A stretch of DNA of 64,000 bases, taken from positions 434,001 through 498,000 of the forward strand of contig CAKKNE010000001.1 of the NCBI GenBank assembly GCA_918797485.1. Reading direction: 5' to 3'. Origin of the DNA: Pelagomonas calceolata (lineage: Eukaryota; Sar; Pelagophyceae; Pelagomonadales; Pelagomonadaceae). Each line of letters begins with the position of its first letter. Positions within the stretch are counted from its first letter, which is position 1. The position numbers and the translations under genes are program-made. Under the pieces are notes generated by a model. It worked only from the letters and a program-made list of their open reading frames with translations, had not been told where the DNA came from and made no database searches. Positions 1-8,878 of this stretch are shown piece after piece.

Positions 1-897
1 CTGCTCGGCCTCCCGCAAATCGCGCTCCGTGAACGTCGGCGTGACCGTCGCCGGCGTTACGGTACTAAACCGCGTCATCCAGTCCGCTCGCGCCGCGCGC
101 TGCTGCCGCGCTTGGGCCTTCTCGCGCCGCCGCGCCTCGCGCTGGCTCCGCAAATGTTCGACGGCCCCGAACTTCCAGAACTCGCGCAGAAACTCAGAGC
201 CATCGATGGTCCCGTTCCCGTCGTAGTCCATCCAGCGCATGGTAGCTCCCAGCTCCTCGGCCGTCAGCTTGACGTTGAAGCACTGCGTCAAAAACGTGTT
301 TAGTCTGGATGCCGTCATCACCTCGCTATTCAACGCTCGAGAATAGCCACCATCCGCACTATCCCCGTTGAACATGACGGCCGCCCGCCCCAACTTCCCC
401 ATGGCCGTCACGAAGGGCTCGTAGTGCACCAAGGTATGACGCTGCTGCAGCGACTTTTTTGTGGTGCCCGCGACGCCCGTGTAGTGCGTCATTAATCTAG
501 CTGAAGCCTTGAGCTGCTTCTTCTGTTCGGCCGTCAGCTCGATCTTCGGGACGGTCTTCTCCTCTTCGTCTGATAGAGGTCCTTCGTCTTCTTCAAAGAC
601 CGTGGACCGCATGCACGAGAGGCCGCGCGAGATCGACCGGCTTTCCAATTTCAAATCCATCTTCTCCAGCTCGGTCTTGAGCCAGTTCTCATCAGACCAC
701 TGGTCGCCGGGCTGGACGATGGGCCGGTTGTCCATCTTGGGCGGCACCGGGCGCGGGAGCGAGCCGGCGAGGCGCCGCGTGTTGACGGTGACCTCGTCGC
801 CTCCATCGTTGTCCGGGTAGCAGATGCGCAGGAGGTCCTCGGCCTTGTAGTTGTTGCGCTGCGGCGCCCTGTCCTTCTTCTCGCGCTTGCGGCCCAT
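1..897 (-). CDS. EF-hand protein, 3' end cut by window edge
   Basis: The reading frame opens at an ATG at 897 and stays open on the minus strand for 299 codons to the window edge, so the C-terminus is missing. Residues about 224-235 form a canonical EF-hand loop (DYDGNGTIDGSE, with D1, D3, N5, I8 and E12), preceded by a second, degenerate helix-loop-helix. The N-terminal 150 residues are charged (EEDEGPLSDEEEK) and lack a signal peptide. This suggests a cytosolic calcium-responsive protein. The tail is rich in Arg/Ala and probably coiled. The family beyond EF-hand is not recognised. Its 5' side faces the 3' end of the next minus-strand gene. Confidence 0.75.
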   Translation of the reverse strand, partial: MGRKREKKDRAPQRNNYKAEDLLRICYPDNDGGDEVTVNTRRLAGSLPRPVPPKMDNRPIVQPGDQWSDENWLKTELEKMDLKLESRSISRGLSCMRSTVFEEDEGPLSDEEEKTVPKIELTAEQKKQLKASARLMTHYTGVAGTTKKSLQQRHTLVHYEPFVTAMGKLGRAAVMFNGDSADGGYSRALNSEVMTASRLNTFLTQCFNVKLTAEELGATMRWMDYDGNGTIDGSEFLREFWKFGAVEHLRSQREARRREKAQARQQRAARADWMTRFSTVTPATVTPTFTERDLREAEQ

Positions 898-1230
898 GGT
901 TTACTGCCGTTCCTTGCTCTGTGGCTCAACCGGACGTGCGCAGCCCTTTTCTTCTCCGGGGCTGCCTCGGGCACCGCTTCTGTCACCGTGCGAGGCTGCC
1001 TTCGTTTCCGTCGACTCGGCACCGCCACGCCTCGGCGTTTTTGCCGTGACGCTCTCTCACAGCGCCAGGCCGTTTTGTGGCTCGCTATCCTCGCCAGCAA
1101 GTGGACCCATCAAGAGCGCCGACGCTACTCCTCGTCCCCTCGGCGGGAGCCATACAGGCGTAGGGCTGCTCCTACTAGTCACACCCGGCTCCAGATGGCC
1201 GTGACCGCTGCGCCAAGAAGACAGGTAAAC
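898..1230. other. intergenic spacer between two minus-strand genes
   Basis: These 333 bases lie upstream of the EF-hand gene and downstream of the alpha/beta hydrolase. Several overlapping frames are open on both strands because the DNA is GC-rich, but none has a recognisable domain. I see no repeat or RNA gene here; it should hold the EF-hand promoter. Confidence 0.5.
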
Positions 1231-2211
1231 CTAAATAGACTTTAACCACGCCAGGTAATCCGCGTTCGCCTCGTCGGGGACGTCGTCGTGCGGCACGTGG
1301 CCCGCGTCGACGAGCGTCAGACTGACGCGCCCCTCGGCGGCGAGGCCCTGGAAGTAGCGCCCGCCCGTCCCGTCGAGGGGCGTGATCTGGTCGTTCCGCC
1401 CCCAGAGGCAGTGGATCGGGCACGTCACGGCGCCCATGACCTCGTCGGGCCGCGGGCCCGGGTCGCCCGACAGTATCTCCACGAACACGTCCAGCGCCGC
1501 GGGATCCTCGGCCGGCTCCAGCGTCGAATCGACAATGACCGCGTCGGCGCGCTCGCTGTTCGTATAGACCTGCTTGAGGACCGCCTCCACATTTTCTCTC
1601 GCGCGCACGCTGTCGAAGAGCGACCGCGCGAGCGGCTTGATGCCGAGCAGGAAGTCCAGCACCGCGAAGAAGACGGCCCCGACGGCCCGCGACGGCTCCG
1701 ACACCGCGGGGTCCGTCACCGCGAACTTCGAATTCATCCCGCCGGCGCAGTTATTCAGGATCAGGCCCTTGACCAACTCCGGTCGTTTGGCGGCGACGTC
1801 GAGGGAGACCAGCGACCCGATCGAGTTGCCGACCAGGATCGCCGGCTTCCCGCCCGCGTTCGCCTCGAGGAAGGCCGCGGCCTGTTGGCGCCAGCGGCCG
1901 ATGGAGTAGGGCCCCGGCGCCTTCTCCGAGAGTCCGAGACCGAGTAGATCCAGCCGGTGACACCTATATCCGGCCTGCGCCAGCGCCGGCGCGTTGTCTC
2001 GGTACGTTTCTAGTGACGAACCGAATCCGTGGAGGAACAGCACTGGTGTGCCGTCGGCCGGACCCTCGCTCGCGTAGCGTATCTTGTTGTCCTGCCACTG
2101 CCACTGTGATTCCGGAGCGACGGCGTGCAGTCGCGTTGGTGGTGCAACTGGTCTCGCTGCTGGCGGCTGCAAGGCAGCGACGCAGCTGGCAAACCAGAGG
2201 CTGCTGTGCAT
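1231..2211 (-). CDS. alpha/beta hydrolase, probably plastid-targeted (pheophytinase-like)
   Basis: This 326-residue protein is a complete alpha/beta hydrolase. It has the oxyanion HGFG motif at 61-64, the nucleophile elbow GNSIG with Ser130, a candidate acid Asp274 (GRNDQ) and catalytic His305 (GHVPHDD). The fold and the GNSIG elbow resemble the plant pheophytinase / chlorophyll dephytylase branch and cyanobacterial haloalkane-dehalogenase-like hydrolases; the substrate is inferred only. The N-terminus is a short hydrophobic signal (WFASCVAAL) followed by LQPP. This resembles the bipartite plastid leader of red-lineage algae, in which an aromatic or Leu follows the signal cleavage site. No intron is needed. 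It shares a 315-base divergent promoter with the EF-G2 gene. Confidence 0.85.
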   Translation of the reverse strand: MHSSLWFASCVAALQPPAARPVAPPTRLHAVAPESQWQWQDNKIRYASEGPADGTPVLFLHGFGSSLETYRDNAPALAQAGYRCHRLDLLGLGLSEKAPGPYSIGRWRQQAAAFLEANAGGKPAILVGNSIGSLVSLDVAAKRPELVKGLILNNCAGGMNSKFAVTDPAVSEPSRAVGAVFFAVLDFLLGIKPLARSLFDSVRARENVEAVLKQVYTNSERADAVIVDSTLEPAEDPAALDVFVEILSGDPGPRPDEVMGAVTCPIHCLWGRNDQITPLDGTGGRYFQGLAAEGRVSLTLVDAGHVPHDDVPDEANADYLAWLKSI

Positions 2212-2526
2212 GATCGATGCCTTGCGCCGCTTGCTGGCACGTGTGAAACCTCAGATATCTCGCAGCAGTGCACAACGCTCGTTTTCCTTGCTCGGTCGCA
2301 AATCTTAATGCAGCACTATGGCTTTTTAGCCTTGCCAAGCGAGCTGTCCAAGCCACGCTCTCCGAGCTGGTTTGGCTGTGGACAGCGCGGGCGTAAGTCG
2401 AGCTGGTCAAATTTCGACGCAGGGTCACACGGCTGCAAACGACACCATTTGGACGAATTTGAGCAGTCGTGCGCCGACGCAGCTTAGAGGGCTCGCCGCT
2501 GAAAAACACAAGCGGCTGCAACCACG
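2212..2526. promoter_or_regulatory. divergent promoter region, hydrolase / EF-G2
   Basis: These 315 bases separate two start codons that face away from each other and should carry both promoters. I see no copy of the GCTAGTGTCTTAC palindrome, no TATA box I would defend and no other repeat. Confidence 0.5.
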
Positions 2527-4548
2527 ATGCATGCGGTAGCCGTGCGAGCGCTGCGCCACCACTTGAGGCCAGCAGCACGCCACTTCACGCAACCCTGCGC
2601 CAACACGAGAGTGATAGCCGTCGTCGCGCACGTCGACGCTGGCAAGACGACGCTGACCGAAGAGATGCTCAACAAGGCCGGCGTACTGAGAAATAGCGGC
2701 CGCGTCGACGCCGGCAGCGCGACGACGGACTTCCTTGAGCAGGAGCGCGAGCGCGGCATCACGATCCAGTCGGCCGCGGCGCACTTCGACTGGAACAACA
2801 CAAACATCGTGCTGGTGGACACGCCGGGCCACGTCGACTTTGGCTTCGAGGTGGACCGGACGTTAAGAGCTGTCGACGGCGTCGTGCTGGTCGTGGACGC
2901 CGTCGCGGGTGCGCAGGCGCGGACCGAGGCCGTGGCGCGCGCGGCGCGCGAGACCTTTGATCTGCCTATGATTGCCGTCGTCAACAAGATGGACCGCATG
3001 GGCGCGGACTTCGAGGCGGCGACGAAGTCGCTTTCCGTAAGGTGCGACCTGACCCCCATCAAAGTCCAGGCCCCTTTAGTGGAGAAGGATGTGTTTGAGG
3101 GGCCGCGCGATTTGATAGAGGAGTCTGACAAAGTGTTGGCGGAGGCCGTGGCCGATGTAGACGACGCCTTCGCGGAGTTGTATATCGAGGACGCCTTTAC
3201 CTCCGAGGATTTGACAGATGCCGTCGCGCGCCTCACGAAATCCAGGGACATCACACCCGTGCTCTGCGCCGCGGCCCTCAAGGGCCTTGGGGTCGAAAAG
3301 GTCCTGGACGCGGTCGCGGCGTTCCTCCCGTCGCCGCGCGATATATTAAAAGAGGAGGCCGACTTCGCGGCGCTGATCTTCAAGGTGTCGCACGATGCGA
3401 GAAGAGGTCCTTTATGCTTCGCGCGCTGCTACGGCGGCGCTCTATCACCGAAGACAATGGTGAATGTGGCGTCACCATCATCACCGCTCGGGGGCCGCCT
3501 CGCCGTTGAGCGGCCCCAGCAGTTCCTGACGCCCTTCGCCGACGACTTTGAACTATCCGAGGCCTTTGAAGCCGGCGAGGTGCGCGTCGTGACGGGCCTC
3601 AAGGACGCGCGGACGGGCGATACGTTGGTGACGAAGGACGGCGCGCGCGCGAAGCGCCATACTAAAGGTGAGGCGCACGCCGCATTACCAGGAACGACGG
3701 CGCCGCCGCCGCCGGTCTTCGCCGCGGCCGTCGAGCCCGTCGCGACGGCGGACCTCGCGGCCCTCGAGGAGGCGTTGGCGCTGATGTGCCGCGACGACCC
3801 CTCGCTCACAGTCACGGACGAGGACGGCGGGTTAGTGTTGAGGGGCGCCGGCGAATTACATTTAGAGGTGGCCTGCGACCGCCTGCGGAGCGACTTTGGG
3901 GTCAAAGCCTCGCTGTCGCGGCCGCGCGTCGCGCTGCGCGAGAGCGTCGAAATGGCTTTCGAGCAATCAACGGATGTGATCTACGACGCAACGCTCGGCG
4001 GCCAACGCCTCTTCTGCGGCCTGCGTCTTAGAGTAACGCCGCTGGCCGACGAGGAGGCCTACGAAGCGGCCGTGCCGATCACGACCACCAATGTCGACGC
4101 CACGCCGCTCCTGCGCGAGGCTTTGGAGGAGGGCCTCGCGGCGGCGGCGACGCGCGGCGTCCTGCGGGGGCAAGCCCTCGCCGGCGTCGCGGTCGAAGCG
4201 CTTTCCCTGCAAAGTGACGGGCCCGCGACGACGCCGGGCGCCGTCCGCGCGTGCGCGGCGCTCGCGCTCGCCGACGCGCTGAAGCGGGCGCAGCCGGTCT
4301 TGCTCGAGCCGATCGTGAGGCTGGAGATCGAGGCGCCGGACCGCTCCGTCGGCGACGTGCTGTCGGACCTGGCGACCGCGCGGCGCGCCAAGGTCCTCGA
4401 CGTGACCTCACGCGCGACCCGCTCCGTCATCATCGCAAACGCGCCGCTAGAGACGCTCCTCGGCTACTCGACGGCGCTGCGGTCGCTGACCCAGGGCGAG
4501 GCGACCTTCGCCCAGGCGTTCGCGCATTTGGCGCCGCGGATTGGTTAG
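2527..4548 (+). CDS. GFM2: mitochondrial elongation factor G2 (ribosome-recycling EF-G)
   Basis: This 673-residue translational GTPase has all G motifs: AHVDAGKTT (34-42), RGITI (76-80), DTPGH (98-102) and NKMD (153-156), followed by EF-G domains II to V. The stretch TDFLEQERERGITIQSA matches mitochondrial EF-G2, where EF-G1 has a different spacing around the switch I region. EF-G2 works with ribosome recycling factor to split post-termination mitoribosomes and does not translocate. The N-terminus (MHAVAVRALRHHLRPAARHF) is Arg/His-rich without acids, a typical mitochondrial presequence. It is somewhat shorter than animal GFM2. Its stop lies 33 bases from the stop of the convergent fusion gene. 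Confidence 0.9.
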   Translation: MHAVAVRALRHHLRPAARHFTQPCANTRVIAVVAHVDAGKTTLTEEMLNKAGVLRNSGRVDAGSATTDFLEQERERGITIQSAAAHFDWNNTNIVLVDTPGHVDFGFEVDRTLRAVDGVVLVVDAVAGAQARTEAVARAARETFDLPMIAVVNKMDRMGADFEAATKSLSVRCDLTPIKVQAPLVEKDVFEGPRDLIEESDKVLAEAVADVDDAFAELYIEDAFTSEDLTDAVARLTKSRDITPVLCAAALKGLGVEKVLDAVAAFLPSPRDILKEEADFAALIFKVSHDARRGPLCFARCYGGALSPKTMVNVASPSSPLGGRLAVERPQQFLTPFADDFELSEAFEAGEVRVVTGLKDARTGDTLVTKDGARAKRHTKGEAHAALPGTTAPPPPVFAAAVEPVATADLAALEEALALMCRDDPSLTVTDEDGGLVLRGAGELHLEVACDRLRSDFGVKASLSRPRVALRESVEMAFEQSTDVIYDATLGGQRLFCGLRLRVTPLADEEAYEAAVPITTTNVDATPLLREALEEGLAAAATRGVLRGQALAGVAVEALSLQSDGPATTPGAVRACAALALADALKRAQPVLLEPIVRLEIEAPDRSVGDVLSDLATARRAKVLDVTSRATRSVIIANAPLETLLGYSTALRSLTQGEATFAQAFAHLAPRIG

Positions 4549-4581
4549 GCTGTTGTTGTGGTTTTGAAGTAAGTAAAGTCA

Positions 4582-6495
4582 TTAATTAATCACAACCTCG
4601 TCCGGGTGCGCCATGCGCAGCGCTGCGGCCGCCGCCGCGAGGAACAGCTTCCGGTCGCAGTCGCCGCGGGGCGCCGTATCGGCGAGCACGGCCGCTTTGT
4701 CGAGGAGGACTCGGAGCGCCCGCTCGCTACCCGCGATGCGCGTCGCGTCCACCCCGAGCGCGCCGGCGACGAGCCCGGCGGGCAGGCACTGCTTCGCCCG
4801 CGCGGCGTCTTGCGTCCCCTTTCTAAAGCGGAGCGGCCCCGTCGCCACGAGCTCGACGCTGACGTCCGGCCCGGGCCGGGATCTCGTCCCCGGCGCGACG
4901 AGCGCCGCGAAGCGGTCGAGCAGCATGTCCACCGCGGCGCCCGACGCGTAGTCGACGCGGTCAAACAACTCCAGCGCCGCGGCCCGGCGCCGCGCGACCT
5001 CCTCGTCGCCGATCGCCGCGAGCCGTCGGGGCAGCGACGCGACGTCGCGCTGGCCGTGGCGCACGATGGCTTTATTCCAGTCGAGCGCGTCGCGGAACGG
5101 CAACGGAAACTGGTCCGAGATGACGACCGGGATGCAGCCGGCCGCGAGCGCCTCGTAGAAGCGGCGCGACGAGGCCGTATAACCCGAAGGAACCAAGCAG
5201 AACGTCGCGTTGCGCGTCCTGGACGCCGTGTCCAGGAAGTGCCGGCGCGTGGCGTCGCTCGACGCGCCTTTCACGGTTTCCCCGCGCACCTTAGAAACGC
5301 CCTCGTAGCGGTTCTCGACGAGGGTGACGTCGGCGCCCTCGACATTCCTGAACGCCGCGGCGACGGCGTGGCGCGCGCGCGCGCCCTTCTGGCCCGCGGC
5401 GCGCAGGAAGACGCGCGACCGCGGCGCGGCCGCGAGCCCCGCCGCGTCCAGCGCGGCGGCGACGAGGCGCGGCGGCTCGACGAAGTAGGGCGCCACGACC
5501 GTCCGCGGCCCGGGCACGAGGACCTCCTTGCGGTGGTCGCCGTTCGGGCCCTCGAGGTGCGGCACGATCAGCCGGTGGTCCATCAAACGCCGGCCCCAGG
5601 CGTCGACCACGCGCGCCGTCGAGATGTGCAGTAGCACGTGGTGCTCCATGAGCGGCTCCCAGTACCTCCCGGCGACGACCTTATCGAAAAGCGCCCAGGC
5701 GCGCTTCAGCAGCTCCTGGGCCCCCTGGACGAGCGAAAGGACCCGCCAGGCCGCGGGCACGACGAAGAGCCGCGGCGTGCTCACGAGCGGCAATTTTTGG
5801 GACGGGTCGAAGGGCGCGCGGCACGGGTGGTGCAACACGCTATCCACCACAAAAACCTCGGGCAGGAACTCGCGCAGCTCCCAGCCGAGGGGCCACTCCT
5901 CGTCGGCGCGGTCGATCGCCGTGCGGTGAAGCTCCTCGAAGCCCGGGTAGACCAGTAGAGCCGCCTTGCACGCCACGACGGTCGACCGCACGCGGGCCAT
6001 CGCGAGTAATGATGAGACGGACTCGTGGTTCTGCGGGGCGATTTTTGGAGGCTTTTGCATAGCTAGGTTCCGCGGCAGCGTGTCCGTCGCGGCGGGGCAC
6101 CCTTCGCTAATACCGAGGAACGCGCACAACGCGCCGTACGACGCCCCGGCCTCGAGGTCGAGCTCCAGCAAGGTCGTCGCCGCGGCGCGGACGCCCTTTT
6201 CGTAGGCCTCGCGGCGCGCCTGCGCCTTCTCGAGCGCCGCCTCGGGCCGGCTCTGCTGGATGCTGGTCCGCCACCGTCCCGCGTCGCGCGTCGTCAGCAG
6301 AACTTTAGAAGAGGGGTGCGCCGCGAGGTGCGCCTCGTAGCGCGCGAGGTGCGGGTGGTCGACGGTGACATCGAGGCCGAGGGCTTCCAGCGCGAGCTTG
6401 ACGTGGTGCGTGCCGGTGTGGGCCGAGCCGCAGAGCAGGACTGCGTTCTGGGCGCGTGCTACGCATGCTGCGGCTATCAGGTGGAGGGGCCTCAT
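4582..6495 (-). CDS. fusion: Sulfotransfer_4-like domain + exostosin (GT47) glycosyltransferase
   Basis: This 637-residue protein joins two enzymes. Residues 1-15 look like a signal peptide or membrane anchor. Residues about 17-135 resemble the Sulfotransfer_4 P-loop family, with a phosphate-binding stretch LLCGSAHTGTHH, an RD-x2-RW motif (LLTTRDAGRWRTS) and the family-typical LCAFLG near 121-128. Residues about 200-637 contain the exostosin/GT47 signature near 428-458 (CLVPSGYTASSRRFYEAL, then AAGCIPVVISD). Together these suggest a Golgi enzyme that builds and perhaps sulfates a surface glycan. The canonical sulfotransferase P-loop is altered (SAHTGTHH rather than RTGT), so the first domain may be inactive. 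A recurrent palindrome lies 77 bases upstream of its start. Confidence 0.8.
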   Translation of the reverse strand: MRPLHLIAAACVARAQNAVLLCGSAHTGTHHVKLALEALGLDVTVDHPHLARYEAHLAAHPSSKVLLTTRDAGRWRTSIQQSRPEAALEKAQARREAYEKGVRAAATTLLELDLEAGASYGALCAFLGISEGCPAATDTLPRNLAMQKPPKIAPQNHESVSSLLAMARVRSTVVACKAALLVYPGFEELHRTAIDRADEEWPLGWELREFLPEVFVVDSVLHHPCRAPFDPSQKLPLVSTPRLFVVPAAWRVLSLVQGAQELLKRAWALFDKVVAGRYWEPLMEHHVLLHISTARVVDAWGRRLMDHRLIVPHLEGPNGDHRKEVLVPGPRTVVAPYFVEPPRLVAAALDAAGLAAAPRSRVFLRAAGQKGARARHAVAAAFRNVEGADVTLVENRYEGVSKVRGETVKGASSDATRRHFLDTASRTRNATFCLVPSGYTASSRRFYEALAAGCIPVVISDQFPLPFRDALDWNKAIVRHGQRDVASLPRRLAAIGDEEVARRRAAALELFDRVDYASGAAVDMLLDRFAALVAPGTRSRPGPDVSVELVATGPLRFRKGTQDAARAKQCLPAGLVAGALGVDATRIAGSERALRVLLDKAAVLADTAPRGDCDRKLFLAAAAAALRMAHPDEVVIN

Positions 6496-6571
6496 TTATG
6501 CATCAGTGACGGCTGCCCCGGGCATCGATGTCGCTCGTACGGCGCGTGGGCAGCTTTTTTTTGTCTCTCTT

Positions 6572-6595
6572 GCTAGTGTCTTACAGGACGCTAGC
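6572..6595 (+). promoter_or_regulatory. recurrent intergenic palindrome, copy 1
   Basis: The site begins GCTAGTGTCTTAC and ends GGACGCTAGC, forming an imperfect inverted repeat with GCTAG/CTAGC arms. It sits in the divergent promoter between the sulfotransferase-GT47 gene (77 bases) and the cap methyltransferase gene (about 175 bases). A diverged partner (TCTAG ... CTTACAGAGCTAGC) lies at 6700-6729. Confidence 0.7.
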
Positions 6596-6769
6596 TCGCC
6601 TGTTTTTGCGGTAGCCGATTTTGCCAGTGATTTGCGTCAGAGATAAGTTACAGTTGCATCTCTTGTTAGCTTCTGGCTATCGCTCGCGCATAGTAAAAGT
6701 TCTAGACCACTGCTGCCTTACAGAGCTAGCAATCAGCGGTGCCCTGCTGTGCTGCAATTTAGCCTGCAA

Positions 6770-7975
6770 ATGGATGCCAAAACCACTCAACTCGTGCAAG
6801 ACTTGGGCCCGGAAGTCCTGGCAACGCTGGGCGGCGCGCCCTCGAGCAAACTGGAGCAAATGAAGGCCAAGCTCCAGAAGCGCCCGCCGCGCAAGAGCCG
6901 GCTCGCCGTCTTCGCGGCGCTCGACGATGCGACAACACCACAAATCCGCCGCGAACTGGAGGGCGGCCGCGTCGTCGCGGTGCGCTGCCGTAGAGCTGCC
7001 GCGGAGGCGCGCTGGCCGGCGATCGCCGCGCTGTGCGCGCAACGCGTCGAGGACGACGACGTGCCGAACGACCACGTGTCGAAGGGCTCCTTCGTAGCCT
7101 TGAACGGCGACGCGTGCTACTGCGTGGGCGGCTTCCGGCGGCAGAAGGACACGCGAAACTGCGCCGCGGCGCTCGTCCAGGAGGCGCGGCGGCGCAGCGA
7201 CCGGTCGGAGCGAGACTTTTACGTCGCCAGGGCCACGGCGACGTTCGGCGACGTTGAACGGAGACAGCGCATCGACCACCTGTTTGGGAACGTGCCCGAG
7301 CGGCACCTGCTGCAGATCGACGAGGAGGGCGCCTACGGCGCCTCCAATGAAATCTGCGCCGCAAAATTCGCCAAGGCGGCGGAGATCGACGGCGTCGCGT
7401 GTGTTGTGGATGCGACGGCGTGCGTCGGCGGCAACAGCATCGCCTTCGCGCGGCGGTTCCCGCGCGTTGTGAGTATTGAGCTGAATATGGAGAGGTCGCG
7501 CATGCTCGCGCACAACATAACGCACGTGCGGCGCTTCGAGCGGCTGGGCCGCGTCGACGTCGTGCAGGGCGACTGCTTGGAGAAGCTGCCGACGCTCGAC
7601 GTCGACTGGTCGTCTACCTTAGTCTTCGCGGACCCGCCCTGGGGCGGCCGCCACTACGAGGACTGCCAGGACGTCGACTCGGAACAGGGCGTCCATTTGA
7701 AAGGTACCGGGACGCTCGACGGCTTCGTCGAGACCGTCGCGGGCCTCGGGTGCCGTCATTTATTGCTCAAGGTGCCGCACACCTTCGACGCGGCGCGGTT
7801 CGCGGGGAACGCGGCCGTCGCGCGCTGCGACGCGCGCGCCGTCGCCGACAAGGTGCAGCTCGTCGCGCTCGAGCTCTGTGTGCCGGCGAAGCGGCCCGCG
7901 CCGTCGGAGGCGTCTTCTTCTTCGAAGCGCAAGAAGCGTCGGAAGAAAAAGAAGCGCTCGTCGAAGGAGTCGTGA
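6770..7975 (+). CDS. TGS1: trimethylguanosine synthase-like RNA cap N2-methyltransferase
   Basis: The start is the ATG at 6770; the frame is open further up only with non-ATG codons. The 401-residue protein has a Rossmann SAM-binding motif (VVDATACVGGNSIAFA, from about residue 211) and the TGS1 hallmark catalytic motif DPPWGG at about 288-293, with the acidic SIELN loop between. TGS1 converts the 7-methylguanosine cap of snRNAs and snoRNAs to 2,2,7-trimethylguanosine in the nucleus. The C-terminus is a dense basic stretch (SSKRKKRRKKKKRSSK) that should act as nuclear or nucleolar localisation signal. The first 200 residues are not recognised. It ends 18 bases from the convergent uL1 gene. Confidence 0.85.
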   Translation: MDAKTTQLVQDLGPEVLATLGGAPSSKLEQMKAKLQKRPPRKSRLAVFAALDDATTPQIRRELEGGRVVAVRCRRAAAEARWPAIAALCAQRVEDDDVPNDHVSKGSFVALNGDACYCVGGFRRQKDTRNCAAALVQEARRRSDRSERDFYVARATATFGDVERRQRIDHLFGNVPERHLLQIDEEGAYGASNEICAAKFAKAAEIDGVACVVDATACVGGNSIAFARRFPRVVSIELNMERSRMLAHNITHVRRFERLGRVDVVQGDCLEKLPTLDVDWSSTLVFADPPWGGRHYEDCQDVDSEQGVHLKGTGTLDGFVETVAGLGCRHLLLKVPHTFDAARFAGNAAVARCDARAVADKVQLVALELCVPAKRPAPSEASSSSKRKKRRKKKKRSSKES

Positions 7976-7993
7976 ACTGTTGTAATTTTGATG

Positions 7994-8878
7994 TTAACTG
8001 TCAGATTCCCTAAAGAACCGCGGCGACGCGGGGTCCAACGAGTCGACGTCGACGGGCACGCCGGGTCCCATCGTCGACGAGAGCGAGGCGGCGAGGAAGT
8101 ACTTCCCCTTGGGCGCCTTTTCCGGCTTCGCGGCCACGAGGGCGAGCATCACGCTCCTCAAATTCGCGAGCAGCTTGTCCTCACCAAAACTCAATCTACC
8201 AAAGGGCGCGTGGAGGACGCCCCGCTTCGGCTCCGTCCGCAGCTTCACGCGGCCCTTCTTGAGCTCCGCGACAAGCGCCCCCAAGCCGTCCGCGTCGTCG
8301 GCGAGCGTGCCCTCGTTCTTTGCCGCCGGTAACAAACCCTTGGGCCCGAGCACGCGCGCGGCCTTGCGCTTCAGCAGGGGCGCCATGTCCGCCGTCGCGA
8401 CGCACGCGTCAAACTCCACGTACCCGTCCGCGACGCGGTCCACCAGGTCCTCGCCGCCGACGACGTCCGCGCCGGCCGCCTTTGCATTTTCCCGCGCCGC
8501 GGGGTCGTCGGAGACGGCCGCCACGACGACGCTGCGGCCCACGCCGTGCGGCAGGCTCACGACGCCGCGCACCGCCTGCAGCGGCTTGCGCGGGTCGACG
8601 TTGAGCATGACGTCGAGGTCCACGGACTCGTCGAACTTCCGTCGCTTTTTAGTGCCGTTTTCCAGGACTTGGCGTAATGCGTCGTGGATGGGCTGCGGCG
8701 CAGCCGTGGCGAGGGTGCGGCCGAGCGCTGGTCGCGTCGCGCTGCGCAGCCCTTGCTGAGTGGTGCTGGCTGCGCAGCACAGCTGCTGTGGTCGCGTCGC
8801 GCGGCGCAGCACGTGGATGGGCCGCCCAGCGGTGCACAGCTGGCGCAGTGGTCGCGTCGCGCGGCGAAGGAGGAGCAT
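7994..8878 (-). CDS. organellar ribosomal protein uL1 with amplified presequence
   Basis: This 294-residue protein starts at the ATG at 8878. Residues about 80-294 are ribosomal protein L1 (for example VSLPHGVGRSVVV, LGPKGLLPAAKNEGTL, then the conserved FGRLSF region), which forms the stalk at the ribosomal E site. The similarity and basic leader point to the mitochondrion. The first 60 residues are unusual: they are three 20-residue repeats beginning LRRATRP, LRRATRP and LRSATRP, made by a 60-bp tandem repeat. The leader has no acidic residue, as expected for mitochondrial import. Confidence 0.88.
   Translation of the reverse strand: MLLLRRATRPLRQLCTAGRPIHVLRRATRPQQLCCAASTTQQGLRSATRPALGRTLATAAPQPIHDALRQVLENGTKKRRKFDESVDLDVMLNVDPRKPLQAVRGVVSLPHGVGRSVVVAAVSDDPAARENAKAAGADVVGGEDLVDRVADGYVEFDACVATADMAPLLKRKAARVLGPKGLLPAAKNEGTLADDADGLGALVAELKKGRVKLRTEPKRGVLHAPFGRLSFGEDKLLANLRSVMLALVAAKPEKAPKGKYFLAASLSSTMGPGVPVDVDSLDPASPRFFRESDS
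8731..8870 (-). repeat. 60-bp period tandem repeat in the uL1 presequence
   Basis: The 10-mer GTCGCGTCGC recurs at 8731, 8791 and 8851, an exact 60-base period, followed each time by GCKGCGMAG. Between the cores the copies have diverged. The unit equals 20 codons, so the reading frame is kept. Confidence 0.8.

Noticed and set aside
651-1100. Arg-rich open frame on the minus strand near the left edge
   Set aside because: It is out of frame with the EF-hand gene, has no domain, and its composition is that of a GC-rich shadow.
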